Numbered from the stretch's first letter, positions 41,206-50,522 are shown. The stretch: 64,000 bases of DNA from Arthrobacter sp. FW305-BF8 (GCF_021789315.1 NZ_CP084561.1:4850134-4914133), one strand, 5' to 3'. The notes: generated by a model from the letters alone, not told the origin. Numbers and translations are program-made.

Positions 41206-42664
41206 GGTCCACCGTCCGCCACGGAACGAGAGACGCGGAGGGACGGAGCAGATCGATCCGCAGCCTGTCCGGTGCGTTGTCGAAGGGACCGCCCTGTGGG
41301 TCGTCCATCGCGTGCCGCCGGATCGGATCGTAGCGGGGGTCCCAGATGTCCCAGGCGACCCGCAGCATGAGATATGCAGTTGCGAGCATATGGGCGACGA
41401 CGGCCAGGACGTAGTAGGGCATGTCGATGTTGTGCTGTGATACGCCGCCGCTGGTCACTTGGCCAAGATACATCCAGATGGCGGCCCAGTGCAGCCCCTC
41501 GATGCCCTGCCAGACCAGGAAGTCACGCCACTTCGGCCGGGCGAGGGCGAGCAGCGGCACCAGCCACAGGACAAACTGGGGTGAGTAGACCTTGTTGGTG
41601 AGGATGAAGGCCGCCACGATCAGGAAGGTCAGCTGCGCAATCCGCGGCCGTTGCGGGGCGGTCAGGGCCAGGACCGCAATGAGGACGCACGCAAGCAGGA
41701 ACACATTCAGGGCCAGCGTGTTGATGGCCTCCGGAGTAAGGAGCGCCCAGCGCACCCGCCCGGCCACCAGGTTGTATGCGAACCAGGGCGAGCTGTAGCC
41801 GGCGGGACGGTCCTGCGTGAACTCGAAGAAGTACTTCCAGCCGGCCGGGTCCCGCGCGGCAATGGGCAGGTTGACGGCGAGCCAGGCCGCAGCGGCGGAC
41901 GCTGCCGGGACCAGGAAGGCCCGGATCTTCCCTGTGCGCAGGGCCAGCAGGAAGATGGCGCCGAAGACAAGGACGGGATAGAGCTTGGTGGCAGTCCCCA
42001 GGCCGATCAGGACGCCGGCCAGGACCAGCCGCTCCCGGGAGAGGAAGTACATGCCGAGGGCCAGCATTGCCACAGCCCACATGTCCCAGTTGATCACTCC
42101 GGCGAGGACGATGCCCGGAGCCAGGGCCACCATGGCCGCGTCCCAGGGCCGCCGGCGGACAACGCGGGCCGTGGCCAGCACGGTGACAATCCAGACGGCG
42201 GCGATCAGGGTGGCGTTGACATCGAAGTAGCCGAGGATGCGGGCGTCGGTGACTCCCTCGCCGGGCACGAGGCGGGCCGTGATGCCGGCAATCAGGCCCA
42301 TCAGGACCGGATACTCGAAAAAGGCGTCCGGTGTGAAAAACGGAAAGGCTCCGTCGCCCAGGCCCCGGTTGCGGAACAGTTCCGGGAAGTCCGAATAGCA
42401 GGTCGCGTAGAACTGTGACGGCGTCTCCCAGCCGTTCACCCGGCAGTAATCCTTGACGGCGATCGCAGCGAGGGCGGCGAGCACGGTCAGGATGATCAGC
42501 ACGCGTTCCACTGTGAAGAAGCCGGGCGCGACCACCCCAGGGGCAGACCGCTGGCCCAGGGGCCCTCCGATGAGCTCGGTGAAGTTGTGCAGGAGCCGGT
42601 CGCTGCGGCTCGGCACCACCAGGCGCGCGAGCTTTCGATCGGGCGGCGGCTGTGTCTCCTGCAT
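41195..42664 (-). CDS. GT87-like membrane glycosyltransferase (DUF2029)
   Basis: A 489-residue integral membrane protein with about eleven transmembrane helices. GT-C features include the long extracytoplasmic first loop with YCRVNGWETPSQFYATCYSDFPELFRNRGL, and LGTATKLYPVLVFGAIFLLALR, as in polyprenol-phosphate-mannose-dependent alpha-mannosyltransferases (GT87). It likely transfers a sugar to an envelope glycan or lipid on the outer face of the membrane; the acceptor is unknown. It overlaps the downstream oxidoreductase gene by 11 bases and lies 36 bases after a 57-residue ORF. Confidence 0.85.
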   Translation of the reverse strand: MQETQPPPDRKLARLVVPSRSDRLLHNFTELIGGPLGQRSAPGVVAPGFFTVERVLIILTVLAALAAIAVKDYCRVNGWETPSQFYATCYSDFPELFRNRGLGDGAFPFFTPDAFFEYPVLMGLIAGITARLVPGEGVTDARILGYFDVNATLIAAVWIVTVLATARVVRRRPWDAAMVALAPGIVLAGVINWDMWAVAMLALGMYFLSRERLVLAGVLIGLGTATKLYPVLVFGAIFLLALRTGKIRAFLVPAASAAAAWLAVNLPIAARDPAGWKYFFEFTQDRPAGYSSPWFAYNLVAGRVRWALLTPEAINTLALNVFLLACVLIAVLALTAPQRPRIAQLTFLIVAAFILTNKVYSPQFVLWLVPLLALARPKWRDFLVWQGIEGLHWAAIWMYLGQVTSGGVSQHNIDMPYYVLAVVAHMLATAYLMLRVAWDIWDPRYDPIRRHAMDDPQGGPFDNAPDRLRIDLLRPSASLVPWRTVDRDA

Positions 42665-42700
42665 GGTCTCGAGCTTACCGGTGGGTCCCTGGCCTGCGGT

Positions 42701-42874
42701 TCAGCGCATACTGCTCGTCTGCTGATGCATGAGCACGTAGACGTCCTCCCGGTTCTGGTCCAGCAGCCGGCCGTCGAACTGTGATTGCTGGACAGATGCT
42801 GCATCGGCGCCGGAAAGGCCGGCGTCACCGCTGGAACCACGGTCGGAGAGAACCTCCTGTAGTTTGCGGAGCAT
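42701..42874 (-). CDS. Short hypothetical protein (57 aa) with strong ribosome site
   Basis: A 57-codon ORF starting MLRKLQEVLSDRGSSGDAG and ending VYVLMHQQTSSMR. Its ATG at 42874 is preceded by AAGGGAGGTGAAAAACT, a near-perfect Shine-Dalgarno. The protein is hydrophilic, Ser/Gln-rich, without a membrane helix or signal, and of no family I know. It is 36 bases upstream of the GT87 gene in the same direction, so probably the preceding gene of that operon. Confidence 0.6.
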   Translation of the reverse strand: MLRKLQEVLSDRGSSGDAGLSGADAASVQQSQFDGRLLDQNREDVYVLMHQQTSSMR

Positions 42875-43199
42875 AGTTTTTCACCTCCCTTCAGAAAGTG
42901 ATGAAAAGAATCCGGGCACGGCAATTAGAGCCATTCGGGATGCAAAGAAATGGCCGTAAAAAGGCAAAGAAATGCCCGGTAAGGAAATGGAATGCGAAAA
43001 AGCGGCATTGGCCCACGAAACGGCAGCGCGGCAAGCCCAACAGGAAGCAGGGTTCCGAATTATGGGGGAGCTGCGCAACCGCGTGGTTCCGCTACGGCAG
43101 ACCGCCGGGGGTCAGAGTTTCTGGGAAAGCGGCAGATTTTCCTGCCACTGGCCCGCCTGCCCGCCCATCACATGTGGGAGGGCGGCAGGGCCGTCAGAA
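42875..43199. other. Low-GC gap with no convincing gene
   Basis: The 42875-43199 stretch is visibly richer in A and T than its surroundings. It shows short open frames on both strands, but none combines a ribosome site with plausible composition; the plus-strand frames are extremely Lys/Arg-rich. It separates two short ORFs (42701-42874 and 43200-43295) on the minus strand and may be a long leader or an unrecognised RNA. Confidence 0.5.
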
Positions 43200-43295
43200 T
43201 TATGCTCGGGCGAGTCCGTGACGAGGGCGCGGGTCAGCAATGAAGGCCGGGAACGCGGCAATGGTCATCTTCCATCCGCTAGTCAAAGTAATCAT
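43200..43295 (-). CDS. Very short ORF (31 aa) with perfect Shine-Dalgarno
   Basis: A 31-codon ORF, MITLTSGWKMTIAAFPAFIA followed by DPRPRHGLARA. The ATG at 43295 follows AAAAGGAGGTTGGGAAA, which has full Shine-Dalgarno complementarity at 7-base spacing. The middle is hydrophobic and the end is basic. It could be a leader peptide, a small membrane peptide or a peptide precursor. The 43296-43461 stretch upstream is AT-rich and contains promoter-like sequence plus an imperfect TTTTCCGAAAATTCGAAAA repeat (about 43421-43440). Confidence 0.5.
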   Translation of the reverse strand: MITLTSGWKMTIAAFPAFIADPRPRHGLARA

Positions 43296-43461
43296 TTTCC
43301 CAACCTCCTTTTCTGCTCTGCCGGTGCCGGCTGCTTGGCCGGACAACGTGCGCCGTGACCCTGGCGGATCGCTCTGGGGTCTGGAATAAAAGTACACCAG
43401 GAATCATCTGGTTGACTACTTATTTTCCGAAAATTCGAAAAACAAATGCAAAAGGCGCTTT

Positions 43462-44043
43462 TTACAGGCCCCAGCGGACAATGGCGGGTGTTCTTTTGTC
43501 CCAGCCCAGGGTGCAAACTTTTGCTGTTCCCAGAATGAAGTGCCGTCCCTCTTCAGGTTCGAGTTCGAGCCAGCGGGCGGTGAGGATGCGGGAAAAGTGG
43601 CCATGGGCCACAATCAGGACATTGTCCAGCCCTGACTCCAGGACCCGGGCCACGATCTTGTCTGCCCGGGCAGCCACATCATGCAGCTTCTCGCCGTTGG
43701 GAACCCCGTGCGTCCAGATCAGGTAGTCAGGGTTGTCCTTGCGGATCAGGTCCGAGCTGATGCCCTCATAGTCGCCGTAGTCCCATTCCACGGCCAGCGG
43801 TTCGTGGACGGCATCCGGAAAACCGGCGAGTTCCGCGGTGCGCCGGGCGCGGCGCAGCGGAGAGGTCAGGACCAGATCAAAATCAACGCTGTCGAGGATC
43901 CTGCGCGCCTCGACCGCCTGCTGCTCGCCCTCCACCGTCAGGGGCAGGTCCGTCAGCCCGGTGTATTGGCCACTCTTGGACCATTCAGTTTCACCGTGCC
44001 GCAGGATCCAGAGCTGGGGTCGGGCGATGTTGGCGGCGTTCAC
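43462..44043 (-). CDS. Histidine phosphatase family protein (phosphoglycerate mutase-like)
   Basis: A 193-residue phosphatase. The RHG motif is LWILRHGETEWSKSGQYTG with the phospho-accepting His, and the second His is in LIVAHGHFSRIL. Arg in TSPLRRARRTAEL and Glu in VEWDYGDYEG complete the pocket. It is most like actinobacterial broad-specificity acid phosphatases (GpmB/Rv3214 type). The start is a GTG that overlaps the cca stop by 4 bases (GTGA), so both are translated as a unit. Confidence 0.92.
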   Translation of the reverse strand: MNAANIARPQLWILRHGETEWSKSGQYTGLTDLPLTVEGEQQAVEARRILDSVDFDLVLTSPLRRARRTAELAGFPDAVHEPLAVEWDYGDYEGISSDLIRKDNPDYLIWTHGVPNGEKLHDVAARADKIVARVLESGLDNVLIVAHGHFSRILTARWLELEPEEGRHFILGTAKVCTLGWDKRTPAIVRWGL

Positions 44044-45551
44044 TTGGACTCCTCGGTTAGGGAAGATTCGACGTCGGCGGGAGAGTCGGGGGACTCAGAT
44101 GTCGCAAGGGCAACGGCTTCGGGCTGCTCAGCCCACCAGGCCCGGAGCCGGGACTCGGCGTCGGCAGGGTCCAGCGGGCCGTTTTCCATCCGTTCCTCCA
44201 GCAGGAACTTGTACGCCCTGCCCACGACGGGCCCGGGCTTGAGGTCCAGCAGGGCCATGATTTCGGCGCCGTTCAGGTCCGGACGGACCGCGTCCAGGGA
44301 TTCCTGCTCGCGGAGGGCCGCAATCCGGGATTCGAGGTCATCGTAGGCAAAGGACAGCCGGTCAGCTTTGCGCTGGTTGCGGGTGGTGACGTCGGAGCGG
44401 GTGAGGCGGTGCAGGCGCTCCAGCAGGGGCCCGGCGTCAGTCACGTAACGGCGCACAGCCGAGTCGGTCCAGCCGGCATCGCCGTAGCCGTAGAAACGCA
44501 TGTGCAGTTCCACGAGGCGGGCCACCGCCTTGATGGTGTCGTTGTCGAAGCGCAGGCTTTTCATCCGCTTCGTCGTCAGTTTGGACCCCACCATGTCGTG
44601 GTGGCGGAAGCTGACCGCACCGCCCGGTTCGAACCGGCGCGTAGCCGGCTTCCCGACGTCGTGCATCAGCGCCGCAAACCTGAGGACAAAGTCAGGGCCG
44701 GGGACGGCACCGTCGGAATCAGTCTCCAGCGCAGCTGCCTGCTCCAGGACCTGGAGGGAGTGCTGGTAGACGTCCTTGTGGCGGTGGTGTTCGTCTGCTT
44801 CGAGCCGGAGCGCGGACACCTCGGGGAGCACGAACTCGGCGAGGCCGGTGTCCACCAGCAGGTCGATGCCCACGCGGGGATGCTGCCCGCACACGAGTTT
44901 GACCAGTTCATCGCGGACGCGCTCGGCCGAGATAATGCTGATCCGCTCGGCCATCCGGGTCATGGCGACGCGGACGTCGTCCCGCACGGACACCCCCAGC
45001 TGGGATGCAAACCGCGCGGCCCGCATCATCCGCAGGGGATCGTCGGAGAAGGATGCCTCGGGAGCGCCCGGGGTGGCCAACACGGAGGCGTGCAGGTCGC
45101 GGACTCCGCCGAAAGGGTCCACCAGTTCCAGCGAAGGCAGCCGCAGGGCCATGGCGTTGATGGTGAAGTCGCGGCGCAGCAGGTCGTCCGTGAGGGAGGA
45201 ACCAAAGGCCACCACGGGTTTCCGGGACTCGGGGTCGTAGGCTTCGGCACGGTAGGTGGTGATTTCGATCTGGAAGCCGGCCTTGCGCATGCCGATGGTT
45301 CCGAAGGCGCGGCCGATCTCCCAGAAGTTGTCCGCCCACTTCTTGATCAGCGCCACGGTCTGGTCCGGCGTCGCATCCGTCGTGAAATCGAGGTCGGGGG
45401 AGGCGCGGCCCAGGAAGAGGTCCCGGACCGGGCCGCCGACGAGCGACAGTTCATGACCGGCGTCCACGAACCGCTGCCCGAGCTCCAGCACCACCGGGTC
45501 CACCTGGAAGTCAACGGTGTGAAGATCAGTCTTTTGATGTGCGTGCGCCAT
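44040..45551 (-). CDS. cca: CCA-adding tRNA nucleotidyltransferase
   Basis: A 503-residue class II CCA enzyme that builds or repairs the tRNA 3' CCA end. The catalytic motif is LVGGPVRDLFLGRASPDLDFTTDA (GGxVRD and DxD). Motif B and C region RDFTINAMALRLPSLELVDPFGG follows, then RMMRAARFASQLG (motif D/E). An HD domain with RFAALMHDVGKPATRR is fused to the C-terminal half. The tail is Glu/Ser-rich. Its downstream overlap with the phosphatase gene implies co-expression. Confidence 0.95.
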   Translation of the reverse strand: MAHAHQKTDLHTVDFQVDPVVLELGQRFVDAGHELSLVGGPVRDLFLGRASPDLDFTTDATPDQTVALIKKWADNFWEIGRAFGTIGMRKAGFQIEITTYRAEAYDPESRKPVVAFGSSLTDDLLRRDFTINAMALRLPSLELVDPFGGVRDLHASVLATPGAPEASFSDDPLRMMRAARFASQLGVSVRDDVRVAMTRMAERISIISAERVRDELVKLVCGQHPRVGIDLLVDTGLAEFVLPEVSALRLEADEHHRHKDVYQHSLQVLEQAAALETDSDGAVPGPDFVLRFAALMHDVGKPATRRFEPGGAVSFRHHDMVGSKLTTKRMKSLRFDNDTIKAVARLVELHMRFYGYGDAGWTDSAVRRYVTDAGPLLERLHRLTRSDVTTRNQRKADRLSFAYDDLESRIAALREQESLDAVRPDLNGAEIMALLDLKPGPVVGRAYKFLLEERMENGPLDPADAESRLRAWWAEQPEAVALATSESPDSPADVESSLTEESK

Positions 45552-45698
45552 AGTTACTTAAGCTTGTCAGAAAACCAACCCCCACCGCACCAAATCCCGT
45601 CATTGTGCGACGGCGCCGGCAAAGCCCGTCACATGCAGTCCACCCGGAAGCCATGTCCCGGTCATCACGGCGGGGCAAGAGTCGTTAGAGTGGACTGC

Positions 45699-46247
45699 AT
45701 GGCCCATCCAGTACCGAGCGCTCCCGGCAGGAGGACGAACCCACCGTTGCCGTCGGCAATCGGTGCCCACGTCGCGCCTGCACCGCACTCGGCCCCGGCC
45801 TCGCTCCCCACCGTCGAGGAGGTCTCCGCCGGCGGCGTCGTGGTGGACACGTCTGACGACGAACTGAGGGTAGCGATTATTGCCCGCCTTAACAGGGGCG
45901 GACGGCTGGAGTGGTGCCTGCCCAAGGGCCACCCCGAGGGCCGGGAGAACAACGAGGAAGCCGCGGTCCGTGAGATTGCCGAGGAAACCGGCATCGACGG
46001 TGACATTCTGGCCCCGCTGGGCAGCATCGATTATTGGTTTACCGTCAGCGGGCACCGCGTCCACAAGACGGTGCACCACTACCTGCTGCGGGCCACCGGC
46101 GGTGAACTCACCATCGAAAACGATCCTGACAAGGAAGCGGTTGATGTTGCCTGGGTTCCCATCCACGAGCTCGCCCGCAAGCTTTCGTTCCCGAATGAAC
46201 GCCGCATCGCCGACCTGGCACGCGAAGTACTTCCAGAGCACCTCTGA
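45699..46247 (+). CDS. NUDIX hydrolase
   Basis: A 182-residue protein. A Pro/Ala-rich N-terminal extension of about 40 residues precedes a NUDIX domain. The Nudix box is GHPEGRENNEEAAVREIAEETGI (G-x5-E-x7-REVxEExGU). The upstream strand SAGGVVVDTSDDELRVAIIAR and the substrate loop around YWFTVSGHRVHKTVHHYLL are as in mutT-like members. The ATG at 45699 lies about 8 bases after TTAGAG, suggesting a leaderless mRNA. It is divergent from cca and lies upstream of murJ. Confidence 0.9.
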   Translation: MAHPVPSAPGRRTNPPLPSAIGAHVAPAPHSAPASLPTVEEVSAGGVVVDTSDDELRVAIIARLNRGGRLEWCLPKGHPEGRENNEEAAVREIAEETGIDGDILAPLGSIDYWFTVSGHRVHKTVHHYLLRATGGELTIENDPDKEAVDVAWVPIHELARKLSFPNERRIADLAREVLPEHL

Positions 46248-46310
46248 CCGTCCGGCAATGCCTGCCGGATACCCCCTTGCGTGCCGCGATATCAGTGCCC
46301 AGGTGAGACG

Positions 46311-48437
46311 ATGAAGACGATGTCAGCAGCCAATCCGTCCTCCGACCAGCCCGCGCAGCCGGGCGAAACACCGCCCGGTGTGACGCCCGCCAGCGATGCA
46401 GCCTCCAGTGCCGCGCAACCCGGTGAGGCCCGCTCCAGCGCCATCATGGCTGCCGGGACGCTGGTGTCGCGTGTGCTGGGATTCGGCAAGACCTGGATGC
46501 TCGGCGCGGCGCTGGGCCTGGGCTCGACCGTTAATGACACGTTCATCAACGCCAACAACCTGCCCAACCTGATCTTCCTGCTCGTGGCCGGCGGGGTGTT
46601 CAACGCCGTGCTGGTCCCCCAGATCATCAAAGCCAGCAAAGCTCCGGACAGGGGAGCGGACTACATCAGCAGGCTGCTCACGCTGGCAGTTCTCGTGCTT
46701 CTGTCCCTGACCCTGCTGGTCACGCTGCTCGCGCCGGCCGTCATCGAACTCACCACGCAGGGCTACTCGCCGCAGCAAAAGGCACTGGCTGTTACCTTCG
46801 CCTTCTGGTGCCTGCCGCAGATCTTCTTTTACGGCCTCTACGCGCTGCTAACGCAGGTCCTCAATGCCAACGGGGCCTTCGGCCCGGCCATGTGGGCACC
46901 AATCCTGAACAACATCGTGGCCATCGCCGGCCTCGGAATGTTCATCTGGATCTTCGGTGCCAACAATGTCAACCGGCATTCGCTGGATAACTGGGGTCCG
47001 TCCCAGACGTTCTTCGTCGCCGGGTTCTCAACCATCGGCGTCCTCTCGCAGACGGCCATCCTCCTGATCCCGGTATTCCGGCTGAAGTTGGGGCTGCGCC
47101 CGCGCTTTGGCTGGCGCGGGGTGGGCCTGGGCCATGCGGCGAGACTGAGCGTTTGGACGCTCCTGACCGCCGCTGCCGGGCAGCTCGCGTTCCTGTACGT
47201 GATGCGCATTGCCACCATCCCCGGCGCCGAGCGGCTCCGGCTGCAGGAGGCCGGCGATCCCGCCGGGGACATGCTTCCGGGCAACGCAGTCCTGGAAGTG
47301 GCCAGCCAGCTGTACCTGCTCCCGCACTCGATCATCGCGCTGTCCCTGGCCACCGTGCTGTTCAACCGGATGACCCGCGCCTCGCAGGACGGCAACCGTG
47401 CGGAGCTCCGCGAAGCCCTGTCGCAGGGGCTGCGGACCATGGCGGTGGCAACGGTGTTCGGTGCGCTGGCGCTGTTCGCCCTCGCCGGCCCGCTGGGCAT
47501 GTTCTTCTCCGGCGGTGCCCGCACGGACGGCGTGATGCTGGCGCAGACGCTCACCATCCTGGCGCTGAGCACTCCGTTCATGAGCGCCAACTTCATGATG
47601 TCCCGGGTCTTCTATGCCAATGAGGACGCGCGCACGCCGTTCTACATCCAGCTGGTGCTGGCCCTGGTGAATGTGGTGGCCGCGTTCTTCATCCAGTTCC
47701 TGCCGTTCGACCAGATCATTTTCGCCATCGCCGTCCTTTACACCGCGGGGAACATCCTCTCGGTGGTCGTTTCCGCCTTCTTCCTGCGCCGCCTGCTGGG
47801 GCACCTGGACGGTCCGCGGATCATCAACTCATATATCCGGATGGGCTACGCCGCCCTCGGCTCGGCCGTTGCAGGTGTGGGTGCGCTGTGGCTGATGGGC
47901 AGCTACAGCCCGGTGGGCTTCGCCTGGAGCAGCCGGCCTGCAGCCCTAGCGACCATCATCGTCGTCGGGCCTGTGATGCTGGCGGTGTACCTGCTGCTGC
48001 TGAAGCTGTTCCGCGTCACCGAGCTGCGCGATCTGCTGCGGCCGCTGCTCGGGCGGCTGGGCCGCGGTTCCGGCGGGGATTCCGGTACACCGGCGGCTGC
48101 TCCCGCTGCCGCCACCACCGGCACTTCGGCCGCCGGAGCGTCCGCTGGCACTGCACAGCAGCGTCCGACGGCGGAACGAGCCACGGTTTCTTCGGACACC
48201 GGCCTGATTCCCCGGATTTCCGGCGAGTTCGATTCCGCCTCCTTCCGCGCCGGGCCCGCGCCGCAGCCGCAACCGGAAGATTACGACGACGCCGCTTACC
48301 TTCCTGAGGAGGACGTCCCCGGGACGGCCCGTGGGAACGCCCTGCGCGGAGAGATCCCGCTCCCGGGCCGCCGGACCTACCAGGGCACCCCCGGCCAGAA
48401 CCCGCACTTCCCGTCACGGCGGAGGAAGAAAAAGTAG
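46311..48437 (+). CDS. murJ: Lipid II flippase MurJ
   Basis: A 708-residue MOP-superfamily protein with about fourteen transmembrane helices. The core begins SSAIMAAGTLVSRVLGFGKTWMLGAALG and contains NANNLPNLIFLLVAGGVFNAVLVPQI, both typical of MurJ/MviN. It flips lipid II across the membrane for peptidoglycan synthesis. The last 150 residues form a disordered, Pro/Ala-rich cytoplasmic tail ending in RRRKKK. In mycobacteria the MurJ homologue is fused to a pseudokinase and an extracellular domain; here those are in the following separate gene. The ATG at 46311 has AGGTGAGACG upstream. Confidence 0.93.
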   Translation: MKTMSAANPSSDQPAQPGETPPGVTPASDAASSAAQPGEARSSAIMAAGTLVSRVLGFGKTWMLGAALGLGSTVNDTFINANNLPNLIFLLVAGGVFNAVLVPQIIKASKAPDRGADYISRLLTLAVLVLLSLTLLVTLLAPAVIELTTQGYSPQQKALAVTFAFWCLPQIFFYGLYALLTQVLNANGAFGPAMWAPILNNIVAIAGLGMFIWIFGANNVNRHSLDNWGPSQTFFVAGFSTIGVLSQTAILLIPVFRLKLGLRPRFGWRGVGLGHAARLSVWTLLTAAAGQLAFLYVMRIATIPGAERLRLQEAGDPAGDMLPGNAVLEVASQLYLLPHSIIALSLATVLFNRMTRASQDGNRAELREALSQGLRTMAVATVFGALALFALAGPLGMFFSGGARTDGVMLAQTLTILALSTPFMSANFMMSRVFYANEDARTPFYIQLVLALVNVVAAFFIQFLPFDQIIFAIAVLYTAGNILSVVVSAFFLRRLLGHLDGPRIINSYIRMGYAALGSAVAGVGALWLMGSYSPVGFAWSSRPAALATIIVVGPVMLAVYLLLLKLFRVTELRDLLRPLLGRLGRGSGGDSGTPAAAPAAATTGTSAAGASAGTAQQRPTAERATVSSDTGLIPRISGEFDSASFRAGPAPQPQPEDYDDAAYLPEEDVPGTARGNALRGEIPLPGRRTYQGTPGQNPHFPSRRRKKK

Positions 48438-48608
48438 CCGGAGAGAGAGCCGGTCAGCCCCGTCTTCCGCGGCCGTTGCACAGCATCGGCTAGGATCGAA
48501 GGGAACAAAGGTAGTTGCAGACCACGGGTCCGCCGGTGCGCCGGAGGCCTTTCAGGGCGATGCATCGCCAGGGCCAGAAGCATTTCCCGGACAGGCTAGG
48601 AGGAACAC

Positions 48609-50330
48609 GTGTCCCACCCGATCGATGTCGGATCAGTACTTGGCGGCCGCTACAAGGTCACGGCCACAGTGCTGAGCTCGCATGACCAGGATCTGGTGCT
48701 GGACGGTGTGGACCAGGTGCTGAACCGATCGGTCAGTATCCTGGTGGCCGGCCCGTACAACGCCGACCAAGTGGCCCAAAGTGCCCGGGAAGTGGCCACG
48801 GGGGAGCGCCCCGGGAACGTACAGATATTGGACCTTGGCGTCAGCGACGCCACGACCTACCTGATCACCAACCACACGTCCGCTGCTGACCTGTTGGACC
48901 TTGTGGTTGCTTCCAACCCACCCTACGTGGAGCCCTTCTTCACGGACACCCTGGGCAGCGAGATCTTCGGCCGGGCGCGCTCCCACGAACCCGAAACCTA
49001 CGACGAAGACGACGAGGTCGAAGCCGGGTACATCAACTACAGCGAAGGCCAGTCCGGGCCGGGCGGGCAGTACCCCGCCACCTCCCCGGCCCCTGCCGGC
49101 GGCCCGTCCAGCCACGGGGCACCGGGTCCGCAGGGGCGCGGGCAGCAGGCGCCTGCGCAGGCACCCACAGCACCGGTGCGGAAGGCTCCCGTTGTGCCGC
49201 CGCTTCCGGCTGCCCACCCCGTCGCGGGGCCGGCCGCCGGTGCCGCTGGTGCGGCCGCCGGCGCGGCCGCTTCGCGGGGAACCCGGCAGGGGGTCCCGCA
49301 GACCACTGCGCCCCAGCCTGTTCAGCCGGACAGGGGCCACGAGCAGGACGCCGGCCACGAGGCCGTCCAGCACGACAACGTTGAGCAGGCGCTCCTGCAG
49401 CGCGAGAACAACCGCTCCGGCAAGGCCGCACGCGGAGCCGCCGATGCAGGTGCTGCGGCCGCAGCGTCCACGGGGGCTTCCGGCGACGGCCGCGGCTCAT
49501 CCAAGGTGTCGCTGTGGTCCGAGAACGACTACGACTACGTCCCCGAAGACGGGCATGACGACGAGGGCAGCGACGCGCACGAGCCGGACCGCCGTGCAGG
49601 CAATTTCCCTCCCGTCGGCCGCACCGGCGCTGCTCCCGCAGCCGACTATTACGACGATGAAGACGACGAGCCCCAGAAGGAGCCGCGTTCCATGCGTTGG
49701 CTCGTGGGCGGCCTTCTCGCGGCCGTCCTGATCGTCGGACTCATCTTTGCCGTGACCAACCTCGGCAGCCTCTTCAAGAGTGCGCCGCAATCGGAAGCAA
49801 CCCCCGGAGCCACCGCACCGCCGTCGGCCGCCACCAAACCTAGTACCGGTACCCCGACCCAAAGCACCGCCCCGGCGGCAGGGCCGCCGGCCATCGAGGG
49901 AATCACCCGGCAGGGCAACTTTGATTTCGCTTCGACGTACGACGGCGACCTGGGCAAGGCGTCTGATGGAAACGCGGCGAGCTACTGGTCAGACATGGAA
50001 TTTGCCACCGAGGACTGGGGCGGTCTTGCTCCCGAGGGTGTCCCGCTGGTGGTCAAGCTCAAGAGCCCTTCCAAGGTCTCCTCGATCACGCTGAACCAGT
50101 TGGGCGCCTCGGGCGGAAACATCACGGTCTTCACCAACGACCGCCCGTCGCTGGACGGTGCAAAGCAGGTGGGAACCAACAGCTTCACTTCGCCTGACCT
50201 CACCATGCCGCTGGCCGAACCGGTGACTGCCCAGTACGTCATCGTCTCGATCAAGAACCTGCCAAAGCTCGCAGCCCCGAAGACCCGCTTTGGCTACGGC
50301 CTGCGGCTCGCGGAGATCAAGGTCCAGTAG
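48609..50330 (+). CDS. Pseudokinase-like membrane protein with extracellular discoidin-like domain
   Basis: A 573-residue protein. Residues 7-100 resemble the N-lobe of a bacterial Ser/Thr kinase (VGSVLGGRYKVTATVLSSHDQDLVLDGVDQVLNRSVSILVAG), but no catalytic Lys, HRD or DFG motif exists, so this is a degenerate kinase fold. A long disordered, Pro/Ala/Asp-rich section follows, then one transmembrane helix (WLVGGLLAAVLIVGLIFAVTNL). The extracellular end (about residues 435-573, ITRQGNFDFASTYDGDLGKASDGNAASYWSDMEF onward) looks like an F5/8 or carbohydrate-binding fold. The same domain set is fused to MurJ in mycobacteria, so this is likely a MurJ partner. Confidence 0.78.
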   Translation: MSHPIDVGSVLGGRYKVTATVLSSHDQDLVLDGVDQVLNRSVSILVAGPYNADQVAQSAREVATGERPGNVQILDLGVSDATTYLITNHTSAADLLDLVVASNPPYVEPFFTDTLGSEIFGRARSHEPETYDEDDEVEAGYINYSEGQSGPGGQYPATSPAPAGGPSSHGAPGPQGRGQQAPAQAPTAPVRKAPVVPPLPAAHPVAGPAAGAAGAAAGAAASRGTRQGVPQTTAPQPVQPDRGHEQDAGHEAVQHDNVEQALLQRENNRSGKAARGAADAGAAAAASTGASGDGRGSSKVSLWSENDYDYVPEDGHDDEGSDAHEPDRRAGNFPPVGRTGAAPAADYYDDEDDEPQKEPRSMRWLVGGLLAAVLIVGLIFAVTNLGSLFKSAPQSEATPGATAPPSAATKPSTGTPTQSTAPAAGPPAIEGITRQGNFDFASTYDGDLGKASDGNAASYWSDMEFATEDWGGLAPEGVPLVVKLKSPSKVSSITLNQLGASGGNITVFTNDRPSLDGAKQVGTNSFTSPDLTMPLAEPVTAQYVIVSIKNLPKLAAPKTRFGYGLRLAEIKVQ

Positions 50331-50364
50331 AGGACACAGCCCAATACGAGGACACAGCCCAATA
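50330..50364 (+). repeat. 18-bp tandem duplication after the pseudokinase stop
   Basis: GAGGACACAGCCCAATA occurs at 50330-50346 and again at 50348-50364, one base apart, directly after the stop codon, followed by a partial third GTGGACAC. It is a very recent-looking short duplication in the gap before trxB. Confidence 0.85.
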
Positions 50365-50522
50365 GTGGACACCCTGCAATAAGGGGCACTACCTCAGCGG
50401 TCATGTTCCTCCGAGGCGTAACCGGCATGGCCTGGGTGGCCGGAGACGGTACCCTTGTGGAAAGTCCCGTGGCGGTGTTCTCCTGCAGGCACGGGCGTTT
50501 CTGCCTGCCTGCAAACGCGTTT

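Noticed and set aside
42898..43358. Plus-strand frames in the AT-rich pocket (starting MKRIRARQ and MPGKEMECEK)
   Set aside because: Extremely basic or random-looking composition and only weak ribosome sites; the minus-strand short ORFs have far better sites.
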